From: 2-01-FULL-50-23 sp964509695
GTDB taxonomy: Bacteria > Patescibacteriota > Microgenomatia > UBA1400 > MFAQ01
Assembly: GCA_964509695.1 (NCBI GenBank)
Contig: CAZDXN010000001.1
Span: 1-64,000, forward strand
Direction of reading: 5' to 3'
Length of the DNA: 64,000 nucleotides
The notes under the pieces were generated by a model. It had not been told where the DNA came from and ran no database searches. It worked only from the letters and a program-made list of their open reading frames with translations. The position numbers and the translations under genes are program-made. Below, piece by piece: positions 28,149 to 37,070 of this stretch (positions within the stretch are counted from its first letter, which is position 1; each line of letters opens with the position of its first letter).

Positions 28149-28156
28149 ATTATAAT
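28149..28156. promoter_or_regulatory. Palindromic shared -10 (ATTATAAT) between divergent genes
   Basis: In the 32-base gap between GTG 28138 (leftward) and ATG 28171 (rightward), ATTATAAT is its own reverse complement and gives an exact TATAAT on each strand. Ten bases separate it from the leftward start and 14 from the rightward start, so both leaders would be very short. No clear -35 boxes. Confidence 0.45.
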
Positions 28157-28170
28157 GCATCCAGATATTA

Positions 28171-28791
28171 ATGAACCTTCTCACCAAAACCGTTACCGTC
28201 CTCACTCTCTGCCTTTGGCCACTTAGTCTGTTCCTCAGTAATTCTTTTAAGGATATAGGAAACGACCTAAAGAATTATTATCATTTCTCGATCTTTGCTC
28301 CGGACAACCAAGCCCCCCTGATTATCAGCACGAAAAGATCTATTTATCAGTCGGATTTGTTAGGTCGCTTGTATAACAACAAAGCCACTTTTATTTGGGG
28401 ACGATTCAAGTCCAATTTTTTTGCCATCGTCGATCCAAATAATTATTTCTTTGGTTTTCATCCGCGAGAGATTGTCCGAGAGAACCTAAACATCGAGAAA
28501 TTCCCGTTTATATCAATATTCTTTTTCTTATACGCCATTTATCGCATCAAGGCCTTCAAGGGCGCCGGGCTTTTGGTTGCCGTCTTTCTTGTCTTGACAG
28601 TTCTATTATCACTGGCAAATTTCGACAAAGTTGATTTCATTCTTTATCCCGTCCTCGCCGGTTTTATGATTCGCGGAATTACCTCGATGAGCGAAGAAAA
28701 ACCCAAGTTCTTTCTAACTGTCTCATTTCTGTTAATTTTATTTGCCATTCCCCAGTATCTTCGAGTTTTCGTAAATCTTCTCCACCAATGA
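28171..28791 (+). CDS. Small membrane protein paired with a GT39-like gene
   Basis: 206 residues. One N-terminal hydrophobic segment (about 5-23), an outer loop of roughly 85 residues, then three or four membrane segments (from about residue 110). The loop reads RLYNNKATFIWGRFKSNFF and aligns with RLANLIEARPEAVIYFKLE in the 163-residue protein at 50202-50693; both then share a ...YP-V-(L/I)-...-G pattern in the last part (FILYPVLAGF and SLYPVIYGGA). Each copy overlaps the start of a GT39-like gene downstream. Size, hydrophobic profile and loop position resemble the C-terminal part of a GT-C enzyme, so an accessory subunit or a split-off fragment are both possible. Confidence 0.8.
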   Translation: MNLLTKTVTVLTLCLWPLSLFLSNSFKDIGNDLKNYYHFSIFAPDNQAPLIISTKRSIYQSDLLGRLYNNKATFIWGRFKSNFFAIVDPNNYFFGFHPREIVRENLNIEKFPFISIFFFLYAIYRIKAFKGAGLLVAVFLVLTVLLSLANFDKVDFILYPVLAGFMIRGITSMSEEKPKFFLTVSFLLILFAIPQYLRVFVNLLHQ

Positions 28792-30467
28792 AAAAATATA
28801 TCCCCCTTTTTCTTCTATCTTTAATTACCCTCCTTGGACTATTTGTTCGTTTTTATCGTTTGGGGGAGGTCCCCGCCGGCCTATATCTGGACGAAGCCGC
28901 CCAAGGATACAACGCCTACTCTATCCTCAGGACGGGCAGGGATGAATTTGGGAAGTTCCTCCCAATTGTCTTTCGGTCTTTTGCTGATTTTAAGACTCCA
29001 ATTTATATATATCTGATAGTTCCTCTCATCCCCATTTTCGGTCTCACTTCATTTACGGTTCGGTTCCCCTCGTTCTTCTTTTCTGTCCTGACCCTCCCCC
29101 TACTCTTTCTTATCATTAGACAGTTGTCTCCCAAAAAGATACCAAATACTAGATACTGTCTACTTGCTACTCTAATGCTGGCCATATCCCCTTGGCACAC
29201 CCTTTTCGGGCGGACGAATTTTGAATGCAACGTCGCTTTGTTTTTTCTTCTTTTCGCCATTTACTTCTTTTATCTGTCCCTAAAAACCCCTCTCCTTCTA
29301 ATTGTTTCTGCACTCTTCTTTGCCATTACCATTCCCGCCTATCACTCCCAGCGAATCATCGTTCCCTTAATTCTCATCCTTCTTTTAATTCGCCATTACC
29401 GCACTCTTTTGTCTCGCACCCATCTTTGGTATTCTGTCGTTGGTTTCATTATCGGGGTGGTTCTTTCACTGCCGACGTTGTCAATCATATCCACTCCCGG
29501 ATTCTTGGCGCGAGCCACCACCCTAAACATCTTCACCCAAACCCCATCGGGATACCTGGCTTGGTATCACGGCCCGCTATCCTCGATTATCAATGCCCGT
29601 TGGTACCTGACCATCAAAGAATTTTTCTCCCTTTACTTTTCTTATTTTTCACCCAGAAACATTTTTCAACTTGGCGACTATGGTCCACGGAGTTCGTTTC
29701 CGGATCTGGCAGTTCAATACAGTTGGCAGTTTCCGTTTTATATCTACGGTCTTTATCGGTTAATCATCGAAAAAAAACTTGGGGAGTTTCGTTTTTTAAT
29801 AGTTTCGCTATTGCTAATTTCACCCTTACCCGCCGCTATTACCCGGGATCCCTTTACTACTATTAGGTCTCTACCGATGGTCGTTCCGCTTTCTTTTATT
29901 ATCTCTCTGGGAATCATTCGAATCTACGAATTCATTCCTTCCAGATTTCGAAAGATTTCGAAAATTGGCTTTGGAGGAGTCATTGTTTATTCATTAATTA
30001 ATCTTTATAGCTCGGCCATCATTCTCAATGAATACTTTCGAGCCCCTTCTTGGGATTACGGTTGGCGTCAGGTTGTAGAAAGGCTGAGTACTTTGGATCA
30101 AAAATTACCGGTCGTGGTCGACAACGCCCGAGCCGAGCCCTACAGCCAGATATTATTTTTTACCAAATTTGATCCAGTCATATATCAGCGGGAAAACTTC
30201 GAAGTTTTCCCGGCCGAGTATTATTCCAATCTGAATCGGAACCGAGTCAAAAATATTGGCCGGATTACCATCAGGGGAATCGAATGGAAACCGGATATGA
30301 TGCTCGAACAGTATCTCGTCGGTGATCACTTGGCCATTTCCTACGACCAGCTGAAGAGGAATCACCTGACTTTAATTGATGAAATCAATTATCCCGACGG
30401 CACTCCGGCTTATCGAATCGTCAAAACCAACCCAGATGAAAATACCAACGACAATCCGCTAAAATAA
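28788..30467 (+). CDS. GT39-like membrane glycosyltransferase, 'LDEAAQGYNA' type
   Basis: 559 residues. D35-E36 in GLYLDEAAQGYNAYSIL, then TGRDEFGKFLP, the signature loop shared with the 33776, 35421, 38998, 40650 and 48569 genes. About twelve hydrophobic segments; a soluble C-terminal domain from about residue 415 has WDYGWRQVV (near 423) and closes with YPDGTPAYRIV. A loop before LAISPWH is lengthened by residues encoded in a 7-base repeat array (29140-29174). ATGA overlap with the small membrane protein upstream. Expected reaction: polyprenyl-phosphate sugar to an outer acceptor. Confidence 0.9.
   Translation: MKKYIPLFLLSLITLLGLFVRFYRLGEVPAGLYLDEAAQGYNAYSILRTGRDEFGKFLPIVFRSFADFKTPIYIYLIVPLIPIFGLTSFTVRFPSFFFSVLTLPLLFLIIRQLSPKKIPNTRYCLLATLMLAISPWHTLFGRTNFECNVALFFLLFAIYFFYLSLKTPLLLIVSALFFAITIPAYHSQRIIVPLILILLLIRHYRTLLSRTHLWYSVVGFIIGVVLSLPTLSIISTPGFLARATTLNIFTQTPSGYLAWYHGPLSSIINARWYLTIKEFFSLYFSYFSPRNIFQLGDYGPRSSFPDLAVQYSWQFPFYIYGLYRLIIEKKLGEFRFLIVSLLLISPLPAAITRDPFTTIRSLPMVVPLSFIISLGIIRIYEFIPSRFRKISKIGFGGVIVYSLINLYSSAIILNEYFRAPSWDYGWRQVVERLSTLDQKLPVVVDNARAEPYSQILFFTKFDPVIYQRENFEVFPAEYYSNLNRNRVKNIGRITIRGIEWKPDMMLEQYLVGDHLAISYDQLKRNHLTLIDEINYPDGTPAYRIVKTNPDENTNDNPLK
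29140..29174. repeat. Period-7 repeat array, five TACYNNN units, in frame
   Basis: Five 7-base units of form TAC(T/C)NNN, among them TACTAGA and TACTGTC. It encodes PNTRYCLLATL just before a membrane segment of the 28788 protein, at a loop where the 33776 protein is shorter. A related TACTNNN array lies at 41146-41180 in a different loop of another paralogue. Confidence 0.8.
30460..30465 (+). promoter_or_regulatory. Possible -10 box (TAAAAT) before the 30474 gene
   Basis: TAAAAT overlapping the stop of the upstream gene, eight bases before ATG 30474. No Shine-Dalgarno and no clear -35 are visible; weak. Confidence 0.2.
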
Positions 30468-30473
30468 GACCGT

Positions 30474-32180
30474 ATGCAGAATATTACCCAGCGGTATCTC
30501 CCTTTGTTATTGATCGTTATTTTTGCCGCCTTCATCCGTTTCAACAAACTGGCGGTCAACCCTCCAGCCCTATTTGCTGATGAGGTTGACATTGGTTATC
30601 AAGTGAAGTCGTTTTTGTCGACAGGCCGGGATTACTACGGCAACTCTTTCCCCCTGCAGTTTCGTTCCTTTTCGGATGTTAGGACGGCCCTCCCGATTTA
30701 CGCCACCGTTATCGCATCGCGACTTCCGGGTATCTCAATCGACACGGCCATTAGACTTACCCCGGCAATTTTTTCTCTCCTCTCAATCTTGGGTATTTTT
30801 TTCCTCGCCAACCAATTATTGGTTGTCTTCGATCTTTGCAAAAACAAAAATTCATCCCCAGCCGGATTGTGGGCATCCCTCTTTCTGGCTCTAACCCCCT
30901 GGCACTTTACTTATTCGCGCATCGGCTTTGAGTTATCCATGCTGTTTGCCTTCTTCATTTGGGGGTTATTTTTTTATTTCCGCGGGTTAAATTCCAAAAA
31001 ATTCGGCCTTCTTCTTGCTAGCGCTGTTTTATTGGGTCTGATGCCCCTGATCTATAGCACCGCCAAGCTCTCCATTTTATTTATTCCCTTTCTGATTCTT
31101 AGTCTTCCCTCCAGACTCCGTCCCAAATTGTTTTCAAGAGACAATCTATTGTTTCACTTGATTCTTACCATTCCTCTGGTTCTTATCGTGGTTAGCGGGG
31201 GAGCCGCCCAACGCTTCTCCGAACTGGCGATTCACACCGACCCCACCCTCTTTCCTGAGGTAAACTTTTCTAGGCAGGCTGACCTTGGTCCGAACTTAAT
31301 CGTTGGCTCATCTCCCAATATCGAAAGCAAATTGGCCCACAACCGTCCCCTGATGATCCTGACCGCCTTTGCCAAGAACATTTTTGGCCCGGTTTCTTTT
31401 AATTATCTGTTTGTAGCCGGAGATAAGAATCTGCGTCACGCCGTTTCCGGGTGGGGGATGCTGCTAAAATTGGTGGCGATTCCGCTTTTATTTGGAATCT
31501 ATCTGGCTTTCCGTCAAAAAGAGAGTCACCTGGCCCGTTTTCTTCTAGTTCTTGTCCTCTTGGCCATTCTTCCGTCGGCGCTGACCCGCGATGGCGCCGC
31601 CCACTCGTCCCGGACCTTTCTCCTCTTGTTGCCGTTGACAATTACCATCGCCATTGGATTCCAATCTATATTTTCCTCCCGCAAATCAGCGGCCTTGTTG
31701 CTTTTATTAGCAATTTGTTTCGAATTTTTCCTTTATCATCACGACTACTGGTTTCACTACCGTTACCTGTCAGAGAGATTATGGGATTCTGGAATGAAAG
31801 AGATGATCTTGGAGAGTAACAAGTATCCGGAGAAGATCAAGGTAATTTCACGGACTTTTGAACCTCCTTTAATCTTTTTCCTTTATTACTCCGATTTCCC
31901 CGCCGGGCAATTCCAACAACTAGTCAAAAAGGGTAATCATCTAACCCCGATTGACGGTGAATTGAATCTCGAAGGCGTCCGCTTCGCCGATCTTCCTATT
32001 TACTTCGCTTCGATCAGAGATCCACACGCAAAAAACCCTCTTGTACTAAGAGACGCCGTCTATTTTCTTTCCCAAGGCGAGGTCAAAAATATTTTTCCCG
32101 GCCTACCCCCCAGCGATGTTAGTGTGATTCGGCTCCCATCCAATGAGCCGTTGTTTTATAGACTGATAACCGAAAACTAA
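30474..32180 (+). CDS. GT39-like membrane glycosyltransferase, 'ADEVDIGYQ' type
   Basis: 568 residues. D36-E37 in FADEVDIGYQVKSF followed by TGRDYYGN, nearly the same as in the 24693 gene, with which it forms a subgroup marked by the second Asp two residues after the acid pair. The C-terminal domain has RLWDSGMKEMI near residue 437 in the place of the YGY element, so that signature is degenerate here, and ends with EPLFYRLITEN. It converges with the leftward gene at 32177, sharing four bases (stop codons overlap). Confidence 0.9.
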   Translation: MQNITQRYLPLLLIVIFAAFIRFNKLAVNPPALFADEVDIGYQVKSFLSTGRDYYGNSFPLQFRSFSDVRTALPIYATVIASRLPGISIDTAIRLTPAIFSLLSILGIFFLANQLLVVFDLCKNKNSSPAGLWASLFLALTPWHFTYSRIGFELSMLFAFFIWGLFFYFRGLNSKKFGLLLASAVLLGLMPLIYSTAKLSILFIPFLILSLPSRLRPKLFSRDNLLFHLILTIPLVLIVVSGGAAQRFSELAIHTDPTLFPEVNFSRQADLGPNLIVGSSPNIESKLAHNRPLMILTAFAKNIFGPVSFNYLFVAGDKNLRHAVSGWGMLLKLVAIPLLFGIYLAFRQKESHLARFLLVLVLLAILPSALTRDGAAHSSRTFLLLLPLTITIAIGFQSIFSSRKSAALLLLLAICFEFFLYHHDYWFHYRYLSERLWDSGMKEMILESNKYPEKIKVISRTFEPPLIFFLYYSDFPAGQFQQLVKKGNHLTPIDGELNLEGVRFADLPIYFASIRDPHAKNPLVLRDAVYFLSQGEVKNIFPGLPPSDVSVIRLPSNEPLFYRLITEN

Positions 32181-33736
32181 CTTGGTCTGTTGTTGTGGCA
32201 GCCCGGATCTTTGGCCAGCCTTTTTTCTACAATAAACCATCCAATCTCTTTCCTTTCGACCGGTGTTGAGAAGATATTTTCTGTCTTGATATCCTCGTCG
32301 ATGATCTCTATCGGTAACCCCTTTAGGGGCTCCCGAATCAAGAACCGCAGACAGGTGGTTCCGGAATGTGGTGCAGGCAGAAAACCGGGGAAACCCAGGA
32401 TATTTCCGGTCTCCCAGAATGGGTAATAACCCCACTTCATTTCACCATATTGGGAAAACAGATAGGCCCAGACGGTCTGAATTCGATATGGGATACCGGT
32501 CAGTCGGACAGTGAAGCCTTTGCCATCAGCTGTCTGATAGAGCGAATTTATCACCGTCAGTTCGTCCGTCAATTTCATAAATGGTTGCGGCTTAATTTGA
32601 AATATCAGGCTATCCTTTGCCTCTGTCGCGATTAATTTCAGATTTGAAAAAGCAATCACCGCCATCAAGCTGTAGGCCAACAGAGCCGTCTTCTTGGTTC
32701 TTAATTTATTGATTAGGTAGGCAACTCCCACAAGTAAACCTGCTGAGAGGCCCGCGTGAGTGTAATAGGCCAAATGTCCTCCGAATGGGGCCAAGAAAAC
32801 CCAGGCGAAGATCCACACCAGTATCAACCGCACAGGCTTTTCTTTAAATGCCAACTTGACCAAACAAACTACGATGATCAACGCCAAGAGTGAGATCGCA
32901 ATTCCTTCACCCGGAAGGAGCAATAGATTGTCGTGAAACATCGCCCGAAATTTTTCCAGATACATCGCCGTTTTGGACTGCCCGGGACTCATTATTCCCC
33001 AGCCAGTCGAAACCATCTCTATAGCCTGTCGTACTGAAACAAAACCTCTCTTGATCTCAACCAATAGATATGTCGAAAGCAATGCCATGGGTATCAAGAC
33101 CGCCGCTGCAATCGACCCCCTGCTCCGGACAATGTTCCTCCGTAACCCAAACAGAAGTAGTAAAACCGGGAAGAAGAAATAAGCAAACATCAAATTGAGT
33201 TGCGCCCCGAACGCCGCTCCGGAGAGCATCAACGTCGGCGCCCATTTTGAATACCGGCTTTTCCGATAAAGCATTGTCACTCCGACGAAGATCATCAGCC
33301 AGCACCAGACCCCCAAGGTGGGGTTTCCCACGTACATCGCATATTGGTACTGTTCAAAAGAAATTGCATAGAAAAAAGCGCTGATCAGACCGACCGCGGG
33401 AGTGAATAGCCGGCCACCGATATAAAACAACGCAAACACACCGCTAGCATTGATCAGGCGGAACACGGCATTCACAAAAAATACATCACCCTGCCCCAAC
33501 AAATAAAGCGGCCCCAGCAGGTACCAGAAGATCGGTCCGTGAAATAGGCCCAAGTTTCCTGTCGCCGGTGGTCCGATCAGTCTGAAGTCAAGTCCTTGGT
33601 AAATCTGGGTGCTGGTAAAGGCGTCACGAGCTTCATCAAAACCAAAATAAGTGCTTTCCCGAAACCATAAGAAACGGACCACCAGTGCCAAAAGAAAGAT
33701 CAACCAAAGCAACTTTTTTAATTTTCCTTTTTCCAT
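32177..33736 (-). CDS. GT-C membrane protein, 'DEARD' subgroup
   Basis: 519 residues. FGFDEARDAFTSTQIY has D34-E35 and R37-D38; then IGPPATGNLGLFHGPIFWY. This aligns with the 15555 gene (TTDQGRDMIDI, IGPTTSINGVYLGPFWYY) far away on the other strand, so the DEARD/DQGRD subgroup is dispersed. About eleven hydrophobic segments, then a C-terminal soluble part of about 110 residues. Divergent from 33776 with a 39-base gap; convergent with 30474. It occupies the place in its module that the STDEYSN-type genes hold in the flanking modules. Confidence 0.88.
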   Translation of the reverse strand: MEKGKLKKLLWLIFLLALVVRFLWFRESTYFGFDEARDAFTSTQIYQGLDFRLIGPPATGNLGLFHGPIFWYLLGPLYLLGQGDVFFVNAVFRLINASGVFALFYIGGRLFTPAVGLISAFFYAISFEQYQYAMYVGNPTLGVWCWLMIFVGVTMLYRKSRYSKWAPTLMLSGAAFGAQLNLMFAYFFFPVLLLLFGLRRNIVRSRGSIAAAVLIPMALLSTYLLVEIKRGFVSVRQAIEMVSTGWGIMSPGQSKTAMYLEKFRAMFHDNLLLLPGEGIAISLLALIIVVCLVKLAFKEKPVRLILVWIFAWVFLAPFGGHLAYYTHAGLSAGLLVGVAYLINKLRTKKTALLAYSLMAVIAFSNLKLIATEAKDSLIFQIKPQPFMKLTDELTVINSLYQTADGKGFTVRLTGIPYRIQTVWAYLFSQYGEMKWGYYPFWETGNILGFPGFLPAPHSGTTCLRFLIREPLKGLPIEIIDEDIKTENIFSTPVERKEIGWFIVEKRLAKDPGCHNNRPS

Positions 33737-33742
33737 TCTTCA

Positions 33743-33748
33743 ATTCTA
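33743..33748 (-). promoter_or_regulatory. Possible -10 box (TAGAAT) for the leftward gene
   Basis: TAGAAT on the minus strand, six bases before ATG 33736, which would give a leaderless transcript. No clear -35. Confidence 0.35.
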
Positions 33749-33763
33749 GCAAGTTTGTGAGGG

Positions 33764-33769
33764 TATAAT
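33764..33769 (+). promoter_or_regulatory. Possible -10 box (TATAAT) for the rightward GT39 pair
   Basis: Exact TATAAT six bases before ATG 33776, in a 39-base divergent gap that also holds a minus-strand -10. No Shine-Dalgarno site fits between them. The -35 region is unconvincing. Confidence 0.45.
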
Positions 33770-33775
33770 GACCTC

Positions 33776-35440
33776 ATGAAGCGGTCGAGCCTCTGGCTGT
33801 TGTTGATTATCGCCTTGGGATTCATCCTCAGAATCTCTTTTCTTGGCAAAATTCCGGCCGGATTTACTCCGGACGAGGCTTCACAGGGATACGGCGCCTA
33901 CTCCTTACTCAAAACAGGCAAAGATGAATGGGGCCTGCGGCTGCCACTTACCAGTTTTCGCGCCTTTGCTGATTATCGCGCCCCGCTCCAGACCTACCTG
34001 ATAATCCCCACGGTCGCCCTTTTTGGTCTCAACGAGTTTGCCGTTCGCCTCCCTTCAGCTATCTTCGGTACCCTCGCCATCTTCGCCATCTATTTACTTA
34101 CGAACAAAATCTTTTCCAAATCTCAAACGGGGCACCTAGCCGCCTTCTTTCTCGCCATCTCTCCTTGGCACCTCCAGTTTTCTCGTACCGCTCTCGAAGC
34201 AAATTTTACTTCTTTCCTTTTTCCTTTCGGACTCTATCTTCTCTTGGTAGGTATGGAAAAACCCAAAATTCTTTTCTACTCCGCCTTGGTTTTCGGCTTG
34301 GATCTCTATTCTTATTTGGCCGCGAAACTCTTTATTCCCTTGTTCCTGATTGGCTTTATCTGGCTGAATCGCAAAGAACTAGTCAAAATTCCCAGAAATT
34401 TTCTCGTCATTTCCTTAACGACCTTTCTCCTCTTCGCCGTCCCAATATATTTCGATGCCGCCTTTGGGTCGGGTAATTCCCGAGGCAAAGACCTGATCAT
34501 CACCAACCTTTCCCAAGAACAACTGAAAGAAATCGCCAAGATTCAGTATCTTTCACCCTTAAATAAGATCAATCCGCAGCTATCCCGTCTCTTTACCAAC
34601 AAACTCACCTTTATCCTCGATAAATTCAGCGAAAACTATATTTCCTATCTCACTCCCTCATTTTGGTTCACCGAAGGCGGACGGGAGACGACCTACTCAG
34701 TCATTCCCGGCCGGGGATTGCTTTATTTTTGGATGATTATTCCCGTAGCCATGGGAATCTTATTTCTGCTTACCCGGAAAAAAGAACTTCGTCTTATCCT
34801 CCTTTGGTTACTCTTGGGCATCATTCCGGCCGCCCTAACCAAGGAGGGTTACCGCCCCAATCGAGTCGCCTCCCTGTTGACGCTTTGGGAGATGGTCGCT
34901 GCAGTTGGCGCGGTTTCCTTCCTCACCCAACTATCGTCCGCCAGACGACGGACCGTTTTACTCATTTCAACTCTCGTCATTAGCGTCTTCTCCGTTTCCT
35001 ATCTTTATGATTATATATACGCCTCCACCACAAAATCACCCGACGCCTTAGTTTTTGGTTACCGCGATTTAGTTACGAAAGTTCAATCTCGTCAAGCCGG
35101 TTTCGAAAATGTAGTCGTCGACCGTGGCAGCCAGTCCCAAGTATTCTTTGCCTTCTACGAAAAGATCAACCCTTCCTATTACCAGACGTTTTCCCAAGTC
35201 TGGTGGCCGCAGGTGTTGGAGAAGAAACTTCTTTTTTTGGACATGCTCGATGGTTACCGACTCGACAAGTTTATTTTCAAATCCTTCAATCAGGAAACGG
35301 ATCTCCTCTCTGGAAACCTAGTTATTATTCCGGCCAGAAAAATAAATGACGAACTAAGAAAGTTTGTCATTGACACGGTCGTTTATCCCGATCGAACTCC
35401 CGCCTTTTATTTACTCACCAATGCTCAAAAACAAAAATAA
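33776..35440 (+). CDS. GT39-like membrane glycosyltransferase, 'PDEASQGYGA' type
   Basis: 554 residues. D33-E34 in GFTPDEASQGYGAYSLL and the TGKDEWGLRLPL element identify the group. LAISPWHLQFSRTALEAN is the second strongly conserved region (FSR-x(4)-EAN). The C-terminal domain has VFGYRDLV near residue 426 and ends VYPDRTPAFYLL. No 7-base array is inserted before LAISPWH, which makes this gene a useful unexpanded reference for its paralogues. It overlaps the next gene by 20 bases. Confidence 0.92.
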   Translation: MKRSSLWLLLIIALGFILRISFLGKIPAGFTPDEASQGYGAYSLLKTGKDEWGLRLPLTSFRAFADYRAPLQTYLIIPTVALFGLNEFAVRLPSAIFGTLAIFAIYLLTNKIFSKSQTGHLAAFFLAISPWHLQFSRTALEANFTSFLFPFGLYLLLVGMEKPKILFYSALVFGLDLYSYLAAKLFIPLFLIGFIWLNRKELVKIPRNFLVISLTTFLLFAVPIYFDAAFGSGNSRGKDLIITNLSQEQLKEIAKIQYLSPLNKINPQLSRLFTNKLTFILDKFSENYISYLTPSFWFTEGGRETTYSVIPGRGLLYFWMIIPVAMGILFLLTRKKELRLILLWLLLGIIPAALTKEGYRPNRVASLLTLWEMVAAVGAVSFLTQLSSARRRTVLLISTLVISVFSVSYLYDYIYASTTKSPDALVFGYRDLVTKVQSRQAGFENVVVDRGSQSQVFFAFYEKINPSYYQTFSQVWWPQVLEKKLLFLDMLDGYRLDKFIFKSFNQETDLLSGNLVIIPARKINDELRKFVIDTVVYPDRTPAFYLLTNAQKQK

Positions 35441-37064
35441 ACTTCTATTAATCCTAATTGTTCTTTTGGGAGTATTTCTCCGCTTTTGGCAATTAGACAA
35501 AATTCCGGTATCACTCAATTGGGACGAGGTCAGTCAGGGGTACAATGCCCTCTCGATCCTGAAAAGTGGCAAAGATGAGTGGGGAAAGTTTCTCCCCTTG
35601 GCCAATTTTCGCGCTTACGGCGACTATCCCACCACTTTCTATATGTATGCGACGATTCCCTTCGTATATTTCTTTGGCCTTTCGGAGCTCACCGTCCGTC
35701 TCCCGTCTGCTATTTTTGGCTCTCTTCTCGTTTTGGTCACCTACTATTTCTGTGAGTATATTTTCAGGAAGAAATCAATTTCCTTGGCCGCAGCTTTTTT
35801 TGTCGCCCTCTCTCCCTGGAGTTTGTTTCTGAGTCGGCAGGCTATTCAGGCAACCCCGGCGACGCTATTACTGTCTCTCGGAATTTTTCTTTTCATCAAA
35901 GGAACCAGACAGAACAATTACCTTAATGTCCTTGGTACTATCGTTTTGGGACTTTCTGCTTATGCCTATCACAACACCAGAATTTTCTCCCCTCTAATTT
36001 TTTTGATTCTCCTGCTTCACTATCGGAAGCAACTACTTCCATTCCTGCAGAAGACACTTCTTCTCTTATTTATTTCCGGAATCTTCTTCGTCCCCCTCTT
36101 TTTTGTCGTTCTTTCCCCAGAGGGGAGTGCCCGGTCGGCTTGGGTTGGCATCTTTGATCAGGGTGCGATCAACGACATCAATTCAGCTAGAGGGGCCTCA
36201 ACTTTGCCTCCGCTTCTTGCCAAGTTGGCCCACAACAAACTCACTTACTTCGTCCCCAAAGTCTTATCCAACTACTTTGGCTATTTTAGTCCCAAGTTCT
36301 TGGGTCAACAAGGCGGTACTCAATACCAGTTCAGTGTTCAGGGATTCGGTATCATCAATCCGCTGGACCTACTCCTTTTATATCTGGGTCTGGTACTCCT
36401 AGTCGTCAGATACCAAAGACTCGATCAGGATCACCGATTTCTGCTGTATTGGCTTCTACTGGCTCCTCTCCCCGCCGCCATTACTCGCGATCCCTATCAA
36501 GTTGTCAGGGCGACGACCATGCTACCAGTGGTCTATCTTGTGATCGCCTACGGCCTATCGGAAGTCGCAGGATCACTCAAAAGTTGGTCCAAAAATATCA
36601 AGTCAGTACTGGAGATTATCTTCCTCATTACTTACCTTATCTGGTTTGGCCTTTATCTGAGAAATTGGCTGTTTGTTTATAACAACAAATACTCTCAAGC
36701 TTGGCAGTATGGTTACAAACAGGCGATCACCTACGTCAAAGAAAATTATGGCAACTACGAACACGTTGCCTTCACCAAGAAATACGGCGAGCCTCACGAA
36801 TTCGTCTTGTTCTTCAATGCCTACGATTCGGCCAATTACCGGAACGATCAAAATCTAGTTCGTTATGGCAAAAGCGATTGGTTCTGGGTCGACAGTTTTG
36901 ACAAATATCTGTTTATCAACGACTGGGAGGTAAAAGCAAAATCAGCCAATTTCCAAAGCACCTTACTCATCACTAGTCCGGGGAATTACGATTCTCATGG
37001 CAAGCTTCTCAACACCATTAATTTTCTCAACGGTACGCCAGCTTTCGACATCGTCGCCTACTAA
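35421..37064 (+). CDS. GT39-like membrane glycosyltransferase, 'WDEVSQGYNA' type
   Basis: 547 residues from ATG 35421; the frame is open further upstream but only inside the previous gene, and MLKNKNKLLL begins the expected first membrane segment. D35-E36 in LNWDEVSQGYNALSIL, SGKDEWGKFLPL, and LSPWSLFLSRQAIQATPA (the usual H after PW is S). C-terminal domain with WQYGYKQAI near residue 428, ending LNGTPAFDIVAY. Tandem sibling of the 33776 gene. It converges on the leftward 37071 gene, six bases apart. Confidence 0.91.
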   Translation: MLKNKNKLLLILIVLLGVFLRFWQLDKIPVSLNWDEVSQGYNALSILKSGKDEWGKFLPLANFRAYGDYPTTFYMYATIPFVYFFGLSELTVRLPSAIFGSLLVLVTYYFCEYIFRKKSISLAAAFFVALSPWSLFLSRQAIQATPATLLLSLGIFLFIKGTRQNNYLNVLGTIVLGLSAYAYHNTRIFSPLIFLILLLHYRKQLLPFLQKTLLLLFISGIFFVPLFFVVLSPEGSARSAWVGIFDQGAINDINSARGASTLPPLLAKLAHNKLTYFVPKVLSNYFGYFSPKFLGQQGGTQYQFSVQGFGIINPLDLLLLYLGLVLLVVRYQRLDQDHRFLLYWLLLAPLPAAITRDPYQVVRATTMLPVVYLVIAYGLSEVAGSLKSWSKNIKSVLEIIFLITYLIWFGLYLRNWLFVYNNKYSQAWQYGYKQAITYVKENYGNYEHVAFTKKYGEPHEFVLFFNAYDSANYRNDQNLVRYGKSDWFWVDSFDKYLFINDWEVKAKSANFQSTLLITSPGNYDSHGKLLNTINFLNGTPAFDIVAY

Positions 37065-37070
37065 TTACTC

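Noticed and set aside
29225..29866. Open frame of 213 codons overlapping the 28788 gene in another frame
   Set aside because: The GT39-like frame has all family motifs over the same bases; the alternative has none.
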